Below, piece after piece: positions 1 through 33,058 of a stretch of DNA of 64,000 nt. The notes below the pieces were generated by a model that was given only the letters and a program-made list of their open reading frames with translations, made no database searches and was not told the DNA's origin. Every line of letters begins with the position of its first letter. The stretch's first letter is position 1. This DNA comes from Amoebidium appalachense (lineage: Eukaryota > Ichthyosporea): assembly GCA_963693365.1 (NCBI GenBank), contig CAVNZM010000001.1, positions 19,840,001-19,904,000 of the forward strand. The letters are read 5' to 3'. The position numbers and the translations under genes were made by a program.

Positions 1-856
1 GCTTGACCCCTAGCCGTTCGCCGATGCATTTTTGCATCATTTTCAAAAATATATGCATCAGCGACCTTTGAAAATAAATAGCGCCTGACGCGTAATAGTC
101 ATGACGCTAGGAATTTTTGCCTAACTTAGTATATGTTTTCTACTTTCAATATACACAAAAAACACCGGGGTCGACTATGTTTTTCTGTTTCTCGTGGGTG
201 TTTTGCCTAACTGTGTCTATATTTTCATCGAGCGGCCCCCAAATTTCGAAGGCTGGCGGCAAGAGGATGCCCGGGATTCACGGATTCCAGGGTTGGAATC
301 GATCGGCTGATAAGTGCATCAATCCGATTTGCTAATACCTTAACGGGGATTCATATTACGTAACTGTCTTGAAAGAAACCCCGCCACGATTGACAAAATC
401 GACACAGATCACGTGTTCATAACACGTGCGGACACATGGGAACACGCCGTTTTTTTTATGGGACACAACGAAAGACACATGTACATGTGCTTGGTGCATT
501 TTTGTCCACTTTGGCCGCCATTAATGATTTTTTTCTATTTTTCAAAGCTGGTTGATTTTGGCCTCCGGGCGAACAGCTCGGGGTTAAGACTATATTTGTG
601 TACAGGTGAGTGTGAGTATCGTTTCGGTGGGGTTGCAGGTATGTGTGTGTAGGGGTGGATATGGTGATAGGGTAGGAGGTGGGCCGAAGAAAGGAGGGGG
701 GGGGAGGGGGGGGGGGAGGGGGAGGACGGGGGGAGGGGAGGGATGCTGGTAATCTTGCGGGCACACGGTCCACAATGCGGAAAAGTAGTCTAGCACGTCT
801 CCGTTTCATACCAAATGGGAGGAAAAGTAAGGGTAAGAAAGGGTGGGGCAGGGGAG

Positions 857-895
<39 letters not shown>

Positions 896-948
896 GGGGG
901 GGGGCCGGGGGGGAGAGAGAGGGGGGGAGGGGGGAGAGGGGGTTGGTC
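1..948. other. non-coding flank downstream of the ANP32-like gene
   Basis: Bases 1-640 are unique, moderately AT-rich sequence in which I see no splice-bounded or conserved coding block. From about 690 to 945 the sequence is G-rich, with a poly-G run around 860-895. The short open frames here translate mostly as poly-Gly or poly-Pro. The stretch would contain the 3' untranslated region and terminator of the minus-strand gene ending at 949. Confidence 0.6.
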
Positions 949-5597
<4,649 letters not shown>

Positions 5598-5836
5598 CTT
5601 CGCTTTTCTTATTCACGCTTCCTATGAAAACCTTGAAAACCTTGCGCGAGCATCACTCGTACGTGTACCGGCCATCAGATACTCTTACTTGTGCCATGCA
5701 GCTGCAGTGGCGCTCGGAGGGAGGCGGGGTGATTACGTAATCGTTTGGCTGGCTCACACAGTGGTGCATGTGCGTGGACAGGGCTTGGGCTTCATTTCAG
5801 GCAAACCGTTGGCAATGATCAGTACCATATTCCTAC

Positions 5837-5867
<31 letters not shown>

Positions 5868-6158
5868 CATTCCTACTTCTTTCCTGATTTTATAATATAC
5901 CTATCCGCGAACAGATATTTTCATCAGTACATAAGCGTATGCCAGAGTCGACGGTCCCGGGCCGGTCTGGCCGCCCCCTAGATGCCATCACCCCAGACCA
6001 CGTCAAGCAGCACAACCAATTTGTTATTACCCGGCCGCAAGACATGACGTCATGAACAGCACCGGCCCTCTGACGTCGACGGCGCGTCGCTTGGGCATCC
6101 CGGCCCAACGTTCAATGCGAGCACGCGTTTGTCACTGTGTACAGTACTAGCTAGTGTC

Positions 6159-6193
<35 letters not shown>

Positions 6194-7705
6194 ACGTGTG
6201 TGTGTGTGTGTGTTCGTGTGCGTGTGTGTGTGTACGTATTTTTCTGTCTGATGGGGCCCAGGCCGTACACGTGCACGTGCGTGCGTGTGCATGTTGTGTA
6301 TGTGTGTGTGCTCGCGTGCGCGTGCCGCTGAGGGCGCCAGTTGCCCGGGGGGGGCCCCGGGGGGGGTCCGACGGTCGTGTAACGTTCATGATCATACACG
6401 TGTCACAGTGTCTATGCATATGGTACAGTGAGTGCTGTGACTGTGATGTCACACTCAGCTATCTTAGCCTCAGTGATTTTACGCAGCATGTATATATTCT
6501 TCTTTTAGTACTTGCAAAAATAATATATGCACACAGATACGTACACACACACACACAGTGAGTCATCATATGCACGTGAAACTTGACATAGTAAATATGA
6601 GAGTTTCCGGACTGTCGAATTTCGAGCCCTTTTAACGGCTTTTGTTTTGAATGATCTTAATCCAATCAATTGAGCAATACGTCAGATCTAAAATGTGCAC
6701 TGCGCCATACTGTGGTAGGTGGTCCGGATGGCTTCGGTGCATGTTGAAAGACGGTAGTCCCTATGAGAAACCCCAGGGGTAACTTCCGGGGACAAACAAG
6801 CTAAAACAAACAATAAAACACATATATAATTACACGCTCTGGAGATGCTATGTGCATACAGGCCGTGGGGTTCGATTTCCATCTGTGTTCCATGGATCCA
6901 CATGGAATTCGAAAACTGTACGTATTATTAGTGTCACTGGTACTGCGGTGGTACTGATGGCCTATTGGGGTTTTCCAGTGGTTATTGTTAGTTGCAACTG
7001 GCCATCATTAATCACATAAGGAGATGTGTTTGGGTAGAGTATGTAATCGTGACATAGTACATGGCCTGGGCATGGGGATTTGTACGTGCACGTGCCGGTT
7101 CATGTTATCACCGGTACCTATAGTATACGTACATGTGCTCATGCCCGGCTATTAGTAGCTACATCATATCACCCATATTAGTACTTGAATCACGTCGGGC
7201 CCACGTGGCCATTGGATTTGGGCGGCTTTCGTTATCACAAGGCTAAATCGTGGCGCGGCGATAAATTGTTGGCTCCAGCTTAGCCATGGGTGGCTTTCTT
7301 TGAGCTAAAGCTACCAATTGAAGCCCAGCGGTTGGCATGGTCTAAACCGGGTGGTTAGGGCTCCAAAAGCACCTCACTGAGTCACTCCCAGCTTGTAGCT
7401 GTTGCTGTAGCAGTTGCAGCTGAGACGCTGAGTCCACCTGACTGTCCAGCTAGCAGGAACATGCATTGTTTTCAGTTGATCGTGAATGCAATTGTTAAGT
7501 TTCCCAGTCTGAGATGTACACTTCTGAACCCACCTAGCAGAACTGCTGTATATTTGCTGAGCACACGGGCCTTGTAACGTCTTCATGCTATATGGTAGTG
7601 CACAGCTAGCGCTAACATCCGGGATTACTCATTGTAAACATATGTGCTATAGATTACCGCAGTTCACGACATAAAGCTTTGCGGTCTCTTTTTGTACATG
7701 TTGTG

Positions 7706-7742
<37 letters not shown>

Positions 7743-8440
7743 CAGCCCCTGCAAGGCCCCGGGCTTAGGCACTCTTCACCGTTTGGCCAGTGGAGGTGAG
7801 TGCTCAAAGTGTGGTTACACATAAAATTCTAACGGAGTCAGGCTGCAGGCCTAGGCTAAGTAGTATGTCACATGTACACACTGCACAGCTAGGAATTCAT
7901 ATCGATGCATCAAAATAATGCAAAACTATGGCAACCGAGTAAAAAAGTTAGAGCCAAGTATTATGAAGCCTTTCCTAGGAAGTAAGGCAAAAATATAATT
8001 TACGTGGCAAAAAATAAAACGGCATATGACAGACTGTGTGTCACGCCAGCTTCACTTTGTAATCATGATCAAATTTATGATTTCCGACTCACGACAGGGA
8101 GAATTGAACAGAACATAACCACTCGCGGTATGATCTTGCAATGGCCACACATAAGAGAACCTTTTCTAGGGAACCGGAATACAACTTTTTAACCCGACAT
8201 CAGATTGCACGCCCCATATTAATCGTCCTAAAAACCAACGATTCACAAACACCAATGGCCAAATACCAGAGAGGAGGGTCATGGGTGTATGTGTAATCAT
8301 TGATACGACTGCACATCCGAACTCACACACACGCCACCAGCTTAGGACGGCACATGCAAGGTTACAGGTACACGTTTTCACACGCACCCACGAAGTCACG
8401 CAGCTCATAGTGACGTACAAACACACACACACACACACCG

Positions 8441-8515
<75 letters not shown>

Positions 8516-8640
8516 ACACAAACATACAAACACACACACAAACACAAGAAAAAAAACACACACACCAGCAAACGCACACACACATAGGCGCGTGTGCGCG
8601 CCCCCGTGGCGGTGCACACACACACGCATAACCCCTCGGA

Positions 8641-8674
<34 letters not shown>

Positions 8675-8678
8675 ACCC

Positions 8679-8714
<36 letters not shown>

Positions 8715-9269
8715 GTATTACGCATGGCACATCCATCGAACCAGCACACTCCACGCCTGCACACACACAGTGTCACGCTGAGCCCTAGACTAATGTGCAT
8801 ACCTGCATGAGCTCTCTGCTTATGTGTGAAACATCTTCTATTAGAGACTTACAAACAGGCTGTGTGGCACGAGCAGATCAACACCGTACGCGTGACACAA
8901 CACATACACAAAGCCAACAAGATACGGACACAACGTCCGGCAATCACTCACCAAATCTGACATGCTCCACACTTAGACACCATAAGTTGCACACTGCACG
9001 CCCACATGTGTGGAGCTCGCTTGTAGCCCCACAGAAACCACCCATGCTCACTTCCAACAGTGTTCATCCCCCAGCAGTTCTGACTGACTTCATCCCCCCA
9101 TCAGGTTTCGATTTCACACCCGGGCGTCACTGGGCCCTGTTATCTTTACGCTCCGCGAGCAGAAAGTTTTCACACCTTTTCCTAAGGCTACTCCAGCCTA
9201 AATTTGCCCGCTTCAGCCTATAATAACTCTACAGCAGCCTAAATTTCAAAAAGTTCCATATCTTCGAAA
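5598..9269. other. divergent intergenic region between the ANP32-like and cNBD-RGS genes
   Basis: Head-to-head spacer of 3.7 kb. The stretch 5600-8280 is mostly unique sequence with no coding block that I can support, apart from (TG)n near 6160-6235 and T/A homopolymers at 5837-5866 and 7711-7738. A (CA)n array lies at 8444-8511 and poly-C at 8643-8674. A perfect CRE-type palindrome is at 6045-6052. The short phrase CAGCCTAAATTT occurs twice just before the cNBD-RGS start (near 9195 and 9237). The region should hold both promoters. Confidence 0.5.
6045..6052. promoter_or_regulatory. CRE-like palindrome TGACGTCA
   Basis: A perfect 8-bp ATF/CREB-type palindrome in the divergent intergenic region, about 450 bp upstream of the ANP32-like start. 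Another ATF-like element, ATTACGTAAT, lies near 5732. The match is exact, but function is only inferred from the motif and position. Confidence 0.3.
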
Positions 9270-19872
<10,603 letters not shown>

Positions 19873-20198
19873 AGGGATGGGTGGAAACAACCTGCTAGCA
19901 ACTATGCAAAAGGGGGCTGAAATGGTGCATGCGGAAGCCAATCAAAAGGCCGGGATAAACACGGAGGGTTCTGATTGGACAGCGACGGGTTCTGCGGATA
20001 AGAGCACCCCAGTGGCACCCACCATGAGCATGTGCTTGCAGAAGTCTCTCTTACCGTAAACGCACCACGCCATCACCACTACAGTGGGTGACTAAAATAG
20101 TATATAATTTGAAATTAAGATCATAGATAAAGCTATTTTTTCCCCTTCCAAAATATGACCTACCAACCCTGGTGGGTGGATTTTTTAGATTAAAAACA

Positions 20199-20236
<38 letters not shown>

Positions 20237-21556
20237 AGGCGGGGAAACTTAAGAACATGAGGCTATGGCCCCCCAAAAAATAAGATAATTAGAGGCCCTA
20301 TTTCCAAAGTAACCTTTTTTTAAAAAACTTTAGTCACCCCCTGTATATCTATAGCGGTTTAAGCATTTAAATATTTAGTCGAGTTTCCATTCATTTTGTG
20401 TTGAAGCATTCTTTTCGTTTTCGAATTCCCTGCCGGGTGTTATTAAGTTTTGTCACACACACACCTGGATAGTTGGTTAAAAGCCAAACGGGCCAGCCTA
20501 GGCCTCAGATTGGTTAATGACGGTTTCAAGATATCTCAGCGTATGGTGGCTTCTCCTTTCCCTTGTGTAACTAATGATCTGAAACTCCAAGGCGGACTAG
20601 TACTATGAAGTGAGATGTGAATACAAGTGCAGAGACATACCGAAAGTGAAATGATTATGCCACCTGGGGGAAGGGGGAGGGGCCCGGGGAGAGGGGGGGA
20701 GGGGGGGGGGGGGGGGGCACTGGTCTCAGGCTATGCACCGTACCTCTTAATTAAAGGACAATATACCTGAAAACGAATCCGGTCGATTTCCCGGGAAAGA
20801 ATTCAAAGTTCAGAAACCATATGGCTACCTTAAGGCTCCAGCTGCAGGTTACTACCATATGCATCACAGAATTACTGTACGACTGGAACTTTGATTGATA
20901 AGGGTTACAGCCGAACGCTATGTCTTTTGCAGTGCATAGTATGTGCCCAGTCTGTGGTGCACCTGTCTGCACTAGAGTCCAGACAGACTGCCCGTCTGTG
21001 TGTGCCAAGTACAGGAGTAAAAATGGCACATAGGTGTTTGACTGTGGTGACGTACGGTAACCGTCCTGATATCGAACGTGTACACGGTTTCGGCATCTTG
21101 CATGGCTTCAGTGGAATGAACCCGGGTTGGCCTAGCTGGTTGGCGCGCAGAGCTCCGAATTCTCAAGTCACGTGCTCCAGCGCGGATATATCGATCGACG
21201 GTACGTACTGTAATGTGGACGTGTCGTCCTTGTATTCTCAATAATAATGTTTGTGTTCGTGACACACACGTGCACACACATACATACATACACGCACACA
21301 TGTACACATGTGTACAAACACACACCCACGCACAGTACCCACACCCACGCCCCCTCCCTCCCCCCTCCCTCCGTCCCCCCCTGCCCCCCCCCCCCTCCCC
21401 TCCCCCCTCCCCCCCCCCCCCCCCCCCCCAAAGGAAAGAATGGTAAGGCTCTGTTTAGTTCGAAGCAAACGAAAAGATTACCCATACCCACACCAGCCTT
21501 GGTAGCTGAGAAACAATTGCAGCAATATAAAAAGATAAACAACAATTAAAAAGAAA

Positions 21557-21619
<63 letters not shown>

Positions 21620-21642
21620 AGAGAGAGGGGGGGGGGGAGAGA

Positions 21643-21741
<99 letters not shown>

Positions 21742-22092
21742 TGGGGGGGGGGGGGGAAGGAAGAAAGAAAGGGGGGTTTTCCCTATAAAAAAAAAAAAAA
21801 AAAAAAATCAAAGAAAAAAAAACAAAAACCCCTGGGAAACGGTAAAAAGAAAAAAAGGTCGGGTTAATAAAGAAGAAACAGGGGGTTTCAAAAATTCAAG
21901 TCAAAAGAAGTACAGAGAAAGAAAGAAGGAGGGAAACATGGCTTAGCCCTCCGACCTCGAAAAGGCAGTGAGAAAACACTGTCAGATTCCAATCCACTAG
22001 CAGATACTGTACAAGCACACCAAACACTGTTACATGCAAGTCACATACGTACATTTTTCCCAAATAAGGTTGGTTTCGTAGAAATCCCCCCT

Positions 22093-22136
<44 letters not shown>

Positions 22137-22796
22137 TTCGACCGAGCCCCAAGGCACCCCTTCTGAGCGCATGTAATTAGTGGCACACTTGCACCACAAT
22201 AGGACATTTCACCTTCCCCCCTAACGAAGAGCGGGGGGAATGTGCTGTTTATTAACGACATGTATGTGAGCTGTGATGAGTTGTCGGCACCAAGGCCAAC
22301 AGTACTTCCACCCAACAAGATATACATGTAATAAAATCGGTGTTACACTTACATCATACAAATTTTAAGTGGAGATATATAACGTATCAAATAGACATCA
22401 TATGTGGAGATATACATTTTTATTTTTTTTTTCCTTCTTCGGATTCCCACCGGTGGTTAGTAAACCTTGGATCATTTACTAAAAGAAGTTGTACAGATCT
22501 TCAGGCTTGGGAAGGGCATGGTTAACCTAGTCGGACAGTGCGAAGCTGTGTGTTGTTCTTGGGCCCCACCATGTCCCTTTTTCGTTTCCTTTCCCCGGGC
22601 CCTTTTAATTCGAAGGCCTTTGGGGGAGGGTTGAGGCGCGGGGGAAAGGTCCCCCCCCCCCCCCCTCTCCCACCCCCCCCAACACCACCAACACAGCACC
22701 TCCCACTACGGCGTGTGACCGTTGTGCTTGTTCATGCGCACGCCCGTGTGCGTATGTGTGCATGAAGGGGGCGGTGGGCGGCGGTATCCGCGGCCA

Positions 22797-22828
<32 letters not shown>

Positions 22829-23537
22829 CTGGCTGGATGGCCGAGTCGCCGCACAACGCGCGCACGGAAGGAAAAGAAATCAAAAGTGGCTGTCCCGAAG
22901 GATCCGTTAGAGTCCACCGTACTCTTCTTTTTGGATTCTAAGCCATTCGGTCATGCAACAGCATACAGCTGTCTTGCTTCTTGTTACAGTATCAATCCAT
23001 ATTCTTTTGGGCTTGTGTTGCCATGGGGCGGGAGGGGAGAGGGGGGTAGTAAAATGCTTCATAGCACCCGACAAGGTGGTACCGATCTGCAAGAAAGAAC
23101 ACCACATGCGCAACACGAACAACAAATCCCTGCCTGCATGTGTGTGTGTGTGTGTGTGTGTCCGCGTTCGGCATGTATGTGCGTGTGCTTGTCTCGGTGC
23201 GTGCATGCGTGCATTCATGTGTGTTGATGGGAAGGTCGAGGGAGTTGAGGGGAGGGACGGCCATAATGTGAGATAGATGGTTTATATTTCTTTACCAAGC
23301 ATATCTTGGTTACAGCGTATAAACCACAAGTGGACTCCAGCCCATCCAAGGAGTGTGGTATATTAAACCGCAGTAAAACATCGACCCACCTACACTGCTG
23401 CTAAGCTAGAATCCCTGGGTCACATTCACCAATAAATCCTTCACCAACAATGCATATACGTGCAATTCAACGGAATAAAAGCGCTCGTGTTTACCATGTG
23501 CCAACAAGTGGATATACGCATTGAAGATTCGAGATAT
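19873..23537. other. convergent intergenic region
   Basis: Lies between the 3' ends of the cNBD-RGS gene (plus) and the MYND-FKBP gene (minus). 19873-20059 stays open in the +1 frame relative to the annotated last exon. 20060-21240 is unique sequence without a supported gene; poly-C lies at 20202-20235. 21559-21614 is (AC)n, 21643-21738 is (GA)n, 22097-22136 is poly-C and 22798-22827 is poly-G. A possible small minus-strand terminal exon (translating to MTEWLRIQKEEYGGL before a stop near 22907) was seen but has no supporting partner exon. Confidence 0.5.
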
Positions 23538-23681
23538 TTACTCGTAGTCGATCAGCTCCACCTCGAAAATCAGAGGGCAGTTCTGCGGGATAACCCCCGG
23601 GATGCCCCCAGGGCCGTAGGCATGGTCGGGGGCACAGATCAGAAGGGCCTTCTCCCTGTACGTGTGTGCGTGTGTGTGCGT

Positions 23682-23714
<33 letters not shown>

Positions 23715-23819
23715 CGTGTGTGTGTGTGTGTGTGTTCACGAGTGAGAAAGAGTGTGTAGTGGGAAGGGACCAATCTTCAGGGCAAGGGTGGGGGTGGGGG
23801 TGGGGGTGGTGGTGGTGGT

Positions 23820-23852
<33 letters not shown>

Positions 23853-24778
23853 GAATGCGTCATAAGTACGAAGTACACATGAACAACGGATAACACGGTG
23901 CAGAGTGCAAACCATACATAAAGCGTATGCATAATAAGCAAAGCTCATCCTCAGAAGGGGCCCACGCCATACACAGTACCTAAGCTTCGACAGCACGTCA
24001 ACGAAACCCAACTCAGATGGGGGGAGCTATGTGCAAACATGCGACGTGCATCGCTCAAATTGCATGCAAAGTTTTTCAGTCTCAACACGGCTAGCAGACG
24101 GGGGAGCATGGGAGAAAGGAGAACGCATGTGCATGGAGATGTGGGTGTGGATATATGTGTGTTCATTGCTATTGAATATTTGCTTCCTTCTTTTCAAAAC
24201 GGTGTGAGGGTCAGGAGGGGGGGGGGGGGGGGGGGGGGGGGGATATGTGGTACATAGTGCGAAGTACGGCAGAGAAGTTAGTACGCACACACAGCAGATG
24301 CGACAGAAACATGCGCCAGAGTCAGAGGGGGCCAAGTCATGCCTGTGCGTGTGTCTCTGTCTGCCTCACTCCGAGCAAATATGAGCAGTCCGCACATGTG
24401 TGCGTGCACACCAGTAGGTGTTAGTTGCTGTCTCTCTCCATGTGTGAGCTCATCCCTGCACGCATGCCTATGTGTGTCCACGTGTGCACAGGTGCACGTA
24501 AACATGTGGCTGCCCGTGAGCATGCCCGTGTGTGTGTGCACATACACAGAGACATCATACATACCCCTTTGTCATCTCAGCCACCCCCCTGTCCCATCCA
24601 CGGATGACCCTGCCCTGGCCCAGAGGGAACTTGAACGTACGGCCCTTGTCCACACTGCTGTCAAACTTCTCCCCGGTGGGCAGTGTGCCCGTGTAGTGCA
24701 TGATCATCTGCAAATCAGATTCACCGGTAAGATTTAGCTTGTCGTGGTAAAATCTTGTGACATTTGTGTGTGTGTGTG

Positions 24779-24819
<41 letters not shown>

Positions 24820-26676
24820 CTCTGTGTGTGCATGTTGATGCGAATTGTAACACACATGGGGTCACCAGACAACCACACATCCGCACACACATTGTCACCC
24901 AAACACACGGGAGATTGTTCTGGTAAGGTCAGTGAGAACGCTTTTGATTGGTTGGATGCAAATGCACCATGGCGGACCAAATTTCGATGAACACCATGCG
25001 CACTTGGTGATGCCATGCATGGATAAAAGAAAACACACAACAAAAAGCCACATCAGCAACAAGAGGAAGAAATGTGAAACCAGCACCACCCACTACCACC
25101 GCCACACCCACAATACACACATGACACACCTCCTTCCCTCTCCCCCCCCTCCCTCCCAAACATAAACATACACATACACCCAAACACACGCACACACACA
25201 TAAAACCACCAACTTAGACATAATCACATACCCACACAACACACGTACACCCACCCAACCACCCACAGGCTAACACACACACCCGCACATATACGTGCCC
25301 CCCCCTCCCCCCCCCCCCCCTCCCCACCTTTTTCCCTCACACCCACCCCCACCCCCACCCACCCACCCACCCACCCACCCACCCACCCACCCACCCACCC
25401 ACCCACCCACCCACCCACCCACCCACCCACCCACCCACCCACCCACCCACCCACCCACCCACCCACCCACCCACTCCCACCCAACCCCACTCCCACACAC
25501 TCTTACAGAAGGAACAAGACGAAGATGTCAGAACCCCCATGGAAGCCAAAGGCAGCCCAGTCTCATAGAAGCAAAAATGGCCCACATAATCTCCCCAAAG
25601 CACTAGAATACAATAGAATACAAACGTACTGAACCGGGGGGCAGGCAATCAAACCCAGAACTTCACATACGTAATCTTTCAATAGGGGAACCCAGAAACA
25701 TATCTAACCATGAGATATCCGGTTGGAAATTGCGCAAATCCTACCGTTTTGCCGGCAGCAGGCTTCATGTCGGGGTTGCCGGGGTTTAGGGTGACCTTGA
25801 CATACCCGGTGGCCTCTCCCCTCTCCAACTGGCCCAGGGGGGCACACGAGCGCTCGTGGATGGGGGCATGCTTGGTCTTGCAGGCATCCCCGCAGCTGTG
25901 GGGTTCAATCGTGTGTCTTTGGAAGTGTTTTTTCCTTTCTTTGGTACTTTCTTTGGGCAGGGAAGGGAAAGCAGGAAGCAGAGGGGAGGGGGGTTATTGC
26001 AAATGATCTGGCTGCGGTGATGTGTGTTGATATCTTCGTTGTTGTTGGTGGTGGGGGGAGGGCCGGGGGAAGGGGGGGGGGGGGGGGGGGAGGGGGGGGG
26101 GGGGGGGGGGGGGGGGGCATATGCATCAGGGAGAACAAGCAGAAATGGTTGTGCCAGGGACACCAAGAGGGCAAGGGAAAGAGTCGAAGTGAGAGGGGGA
26201 AGCAGCTGCTCGGGGGGAATGGGGGCAGCCAGGTTTGAACGGTGGTATGGGAAGCAGGTGGGCAAGCAAAAAACTATGCGGGTAACAAGGGATCATGTAA
26301 GCAAGGAGCACGTAACCGGAAAGGCTCGTGTGTGCGTGAATGGCCAAGCAAAGAGAGAGCAGGGAGAAGTTGCACATGTCTTCGTAAGTTTGAAAGAAGT
26401 GGGGTGAAAAGGGGGGAGGGGGTGAGGAGGGGGGGGGGGGGGGGGGGGAGGGGGGGGGTTTGGGGTAAAGGCTGACCGGAATAATCGAGGCAGACTGATG
26501 AGCTTGTGGAAAGGAAGAGAAAGAAACATGCTATGGCCACGCTCACAAGAAAGCTGGCAATCAGCACCAGAAGCACATCACTAGCAGGAGGAATCAACAA
26601 AGGGCATGGAGAAAGACGGGGTCTTTTCTTTCATTTTCTGGTGAAATAAGGGGCAGGGGGAAGGAGCAAGGGATAG

Positions 26677-26733
<57 letters not shown>

Positions 26734-27179
26734 GGGGGAGGGGGGGGGGGGGGGAGGGGAGGGAGAGCGGGGGGAGGGGGGAGGGGGAGGGGTCCTGAAC
26801 AAAGGGGAGTCGGATTAAGTGCAAGTTTTAAGGCAAGTATGGTGTTGGGGTCTACAATGTCAAAAGGCATAAATAAGTAGGGGGGGGCGGGGGAGGGGGG
26901 AGCAGAGGAAAAATGAGGGGGGGGGGGGGGGGGGGGGAGGGGGGGGAGAGGGGAAGGGGGGGGGTGTTGTTACAGATGGGGGCAAAAATACAAAACAGCA
27001 CATTTTTAAACAGCATGAAGCACAAGCAAGCACAGGCAAGCAGAGCATCCGTCTCAAAGCCGTGGACAGGCAACGTGCACCAGAAGAAACACGTGGCTCC
27101 AGGATCCAAGTCGTAAACCCATAAACACCAAGCACTTGAAACATAAGGCACAGTTTAGAGTATTAGCGGAGAAGAGAGG

Positions 27180-27227
<48 letters not shown>

Positions 27228-27386
27228 GGCGTGTGTGTGTGTGTGTGTGTGTTGGGGGAGGGGGGGGGGGGAGAGGGGGGGGCGGAGGGAGGGAGGGTTG
27301 ACCCACTATTTAAGCACACCGCAGCCGCTGCAGGGCGTGAGGTCTGAGGCCTTGTTGCAGACCGGGCAACGGTTACGCCAACTCAT
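23538..27386 (-). CDS. MYND zinc finger - FKBP-type peptidyl-prolyl isomerase fusion
   Basis: Four exons on minus: 27386-27307, 25895-25745, 24707-24565 and 23655-23538 (492 nt, 163 residues, phases consistent). Residues 7-44 form a full MYND zinc finger: C7, C10, C19, C22, C28, C32, H40, C44, with Y27 before the third pair. The exon 1/2 junction splits the codon of Y27. Residues 60-163 are an FKBP domain: [15 protein letters not shown] (81-95), GQGRVIRGW (107-115), [13 protein letters not shown] (136-148) and [11 protein letters not shown] at the end. FKBP12 pocket positions are mostly retained (Y82, F92, D93, V111, I112, W115, Y138, F155); the FKBP12 His87 position is Ile143. Catalysis of prolyl cis-trans isomerisation is therefore likely. 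MYND fingers bind proline-containing peptides (family knowledge), so the finger may recruit substrate (inference). No signal peptide or membrane segment is seen. Confidence 0.85.
25341..25473. repeat. (CCCA)n tetranucleotide array
   Basis: About 130 bp of CCCA repeat in the intron between exons 2 and 3 of the MYND-FKBP gene. On the coding strand it is (TGGG)n, a G-quadruplex-capable sequence. The open frames through it (VGGW, THPP repeats) are translations of the repeat. Confidence 0.95.
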
Positions 27387-28133
27387 GTTTGAAGAGGGTA
27401 AGGGGATACAGAGCCTACGACGAAATGGGTGAACGTAATGACTGTTTCGCCGCCCCCCAGGCTAGTCCCAGTGGAATGTGGGTTTTGATGTTTGCGCATA
27501 CATTTGTGGACTAGAGAAACCTCGGGTGTTGGCAGGAAACCTGGCGGAAGTCATCAATCCCCTCCCCTCCCCCCCCTCCCCCACGCGCAGCCGCGCCTGC
27601 TTCTCCGAAACCTTATTCAGTACGTGTGGACACCACTCTCCATTCGTCGTTTCAGCTTGAAGCTACCTACGTATACACCGTTTGTTCACAGAGGAAAATC
27701 TCTGATAGCAGGTGCAGGGCGTGAACAACGGAACCCAAACGATAAACGATATCGATGGATGCACATCGTGGAGCATTCATGTGTGTGGTTTTTTTTATAG
27801 TTCTATGCCTGTAAATCTATCCTCATATTCATGGTATACATTAGTATTAGTCAACGTTGACGTTGTTACTAATATTAAATACATCACTGGCGTGCAATCA
27901 TGAATAAACACAGTATACAGTACTGTTTCATCAGATGTAGAGAACAGTCCTGCTGCCTCCTAATAGCCAAGGAACAGACGGATGTTTTCAGAACCCATTA
28001 CATAGCCATAGCTAGTGAATAAGTTCCTTTTTTTTTTTTTTTTTTTTTTTGGATTTCCCATGCACAGATGTGGTAGACCGCAGACACACACAGACACGAA
28101 GGCACACACGCATACACGAATGGAAGCAAGCAA

Positions 28134-28224
<91 letters not shown>

Positions 28225-28441
28225 TGCACACGCGCACGAAAACAGTGCAGGAACACCCACCCACTGACAAGACACACGCATAAATACATACCATAAAAGT
28301 ACGTATAGTACACGTCCGCCCGATTATGCCCGATTATGCCCGATTATACCCGACATACATAGTCAAAAAAATGTCATGATGGACTAAACTATTAGCTGAA
28401 ATTGGAAGTGCACATACAAAAAACCAATAAAACAGATTGCC
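27387..28441. other. spacer between the MFS transporter and MYND-FKBP genes
   Basis: About 1 kb between tandem minus-strand genes. 27390-28030 is unique and shows no supported coding block. A T run at 28028-28050 and a (GCAC)n array follow. Just after the transporter gene (28318-28351) an 11-bp unit CCCGATTATGC is repeated about three times. The region should hold the MYND-FKBP promoter (near 27.4-27.8 kb) and the transporter 3' end. Confidence 0.5.
28134..28223. repeat. (GCAC)n tetranucleotide array
   Basis: About 90 bp of perfect GCAC repeat, the same repeat class (opposite strand) as the TGCG array at 11483-11591. Here it lies outside any supported gene. Confidence 0.95.
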
Positions 28442-32512
<4,071 letters not shown>

Positions 32513-33058
32513 GGTGGAAACACGCTTTCACGCCCCTCACAATTTCTCTGCAGCTGCATTCGAAGGAAGAGACACGGGAAACAAATCAAGTGGTCAGATT
32601 ATGTCTTCGGATTTGGAAACGGTTGTGATTTAATAATTTTGGTGTAGTGCAAAATGCAATAGGTGACGTTGAGTTATTGCTTTATTGACCTTTGTGGTAA
32701 TGGGGAATCGAGCTTATGAGTGGGCTACTGTACACGTGTGTGCCCACAACAATCTATACGCACGAGCTTAATTTATGTTGCCTGAATACTGGTATTAATT
32801 TGGTGTGTGCAAGTAGGACTGCCAAGAACTGGTGTGTGACAGTGTGAGTAGTGAAAGGTTGTCCTGCAAAACCACAAGCCCCTTCTCTATGGCGTTTGCA
32901 TCGCTTGTGGGATTTGGACCGGAGTAAGCACGTTCTATCGATATGGCCGTGCGCAGGCAAAAAGCAGGCCAAGATTTCTGTACAAAACACGCGTGTCCTG
33001 TGTCAGACTGTCAGTGTGTGTAAACAGGCAGCCTGGAGTGTGGGGCGTCGTGTCTTTG

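Noticed and set aside
8795-9223. A 142-residue plus frame just upstream of the cNBD-RGS start
   Set aside because: No domain, no splice partner and a composition like the surrounding DNA; more likely 5' flank.
21120-21215. tRNA-like A-box phrase (GGCCTAGCTGGTTGGCG)
   Set aside because: No B-box (GGTTCGANTCC) at the proper distance and no acceptor-stem pairing.
20891-21244. Overlapping open frames on both strands around 21.0 kb
   Set aside because: Equally open on plus and minus, with no conserved motif or splice-linked neighbour.
25341-25473. Regular repeat array considered as CRISPR-like or as a coding repeat
   Set aside because: It is a plain CCCA tetranucleotide repeat without spacers, inside a eukaryotic intron.
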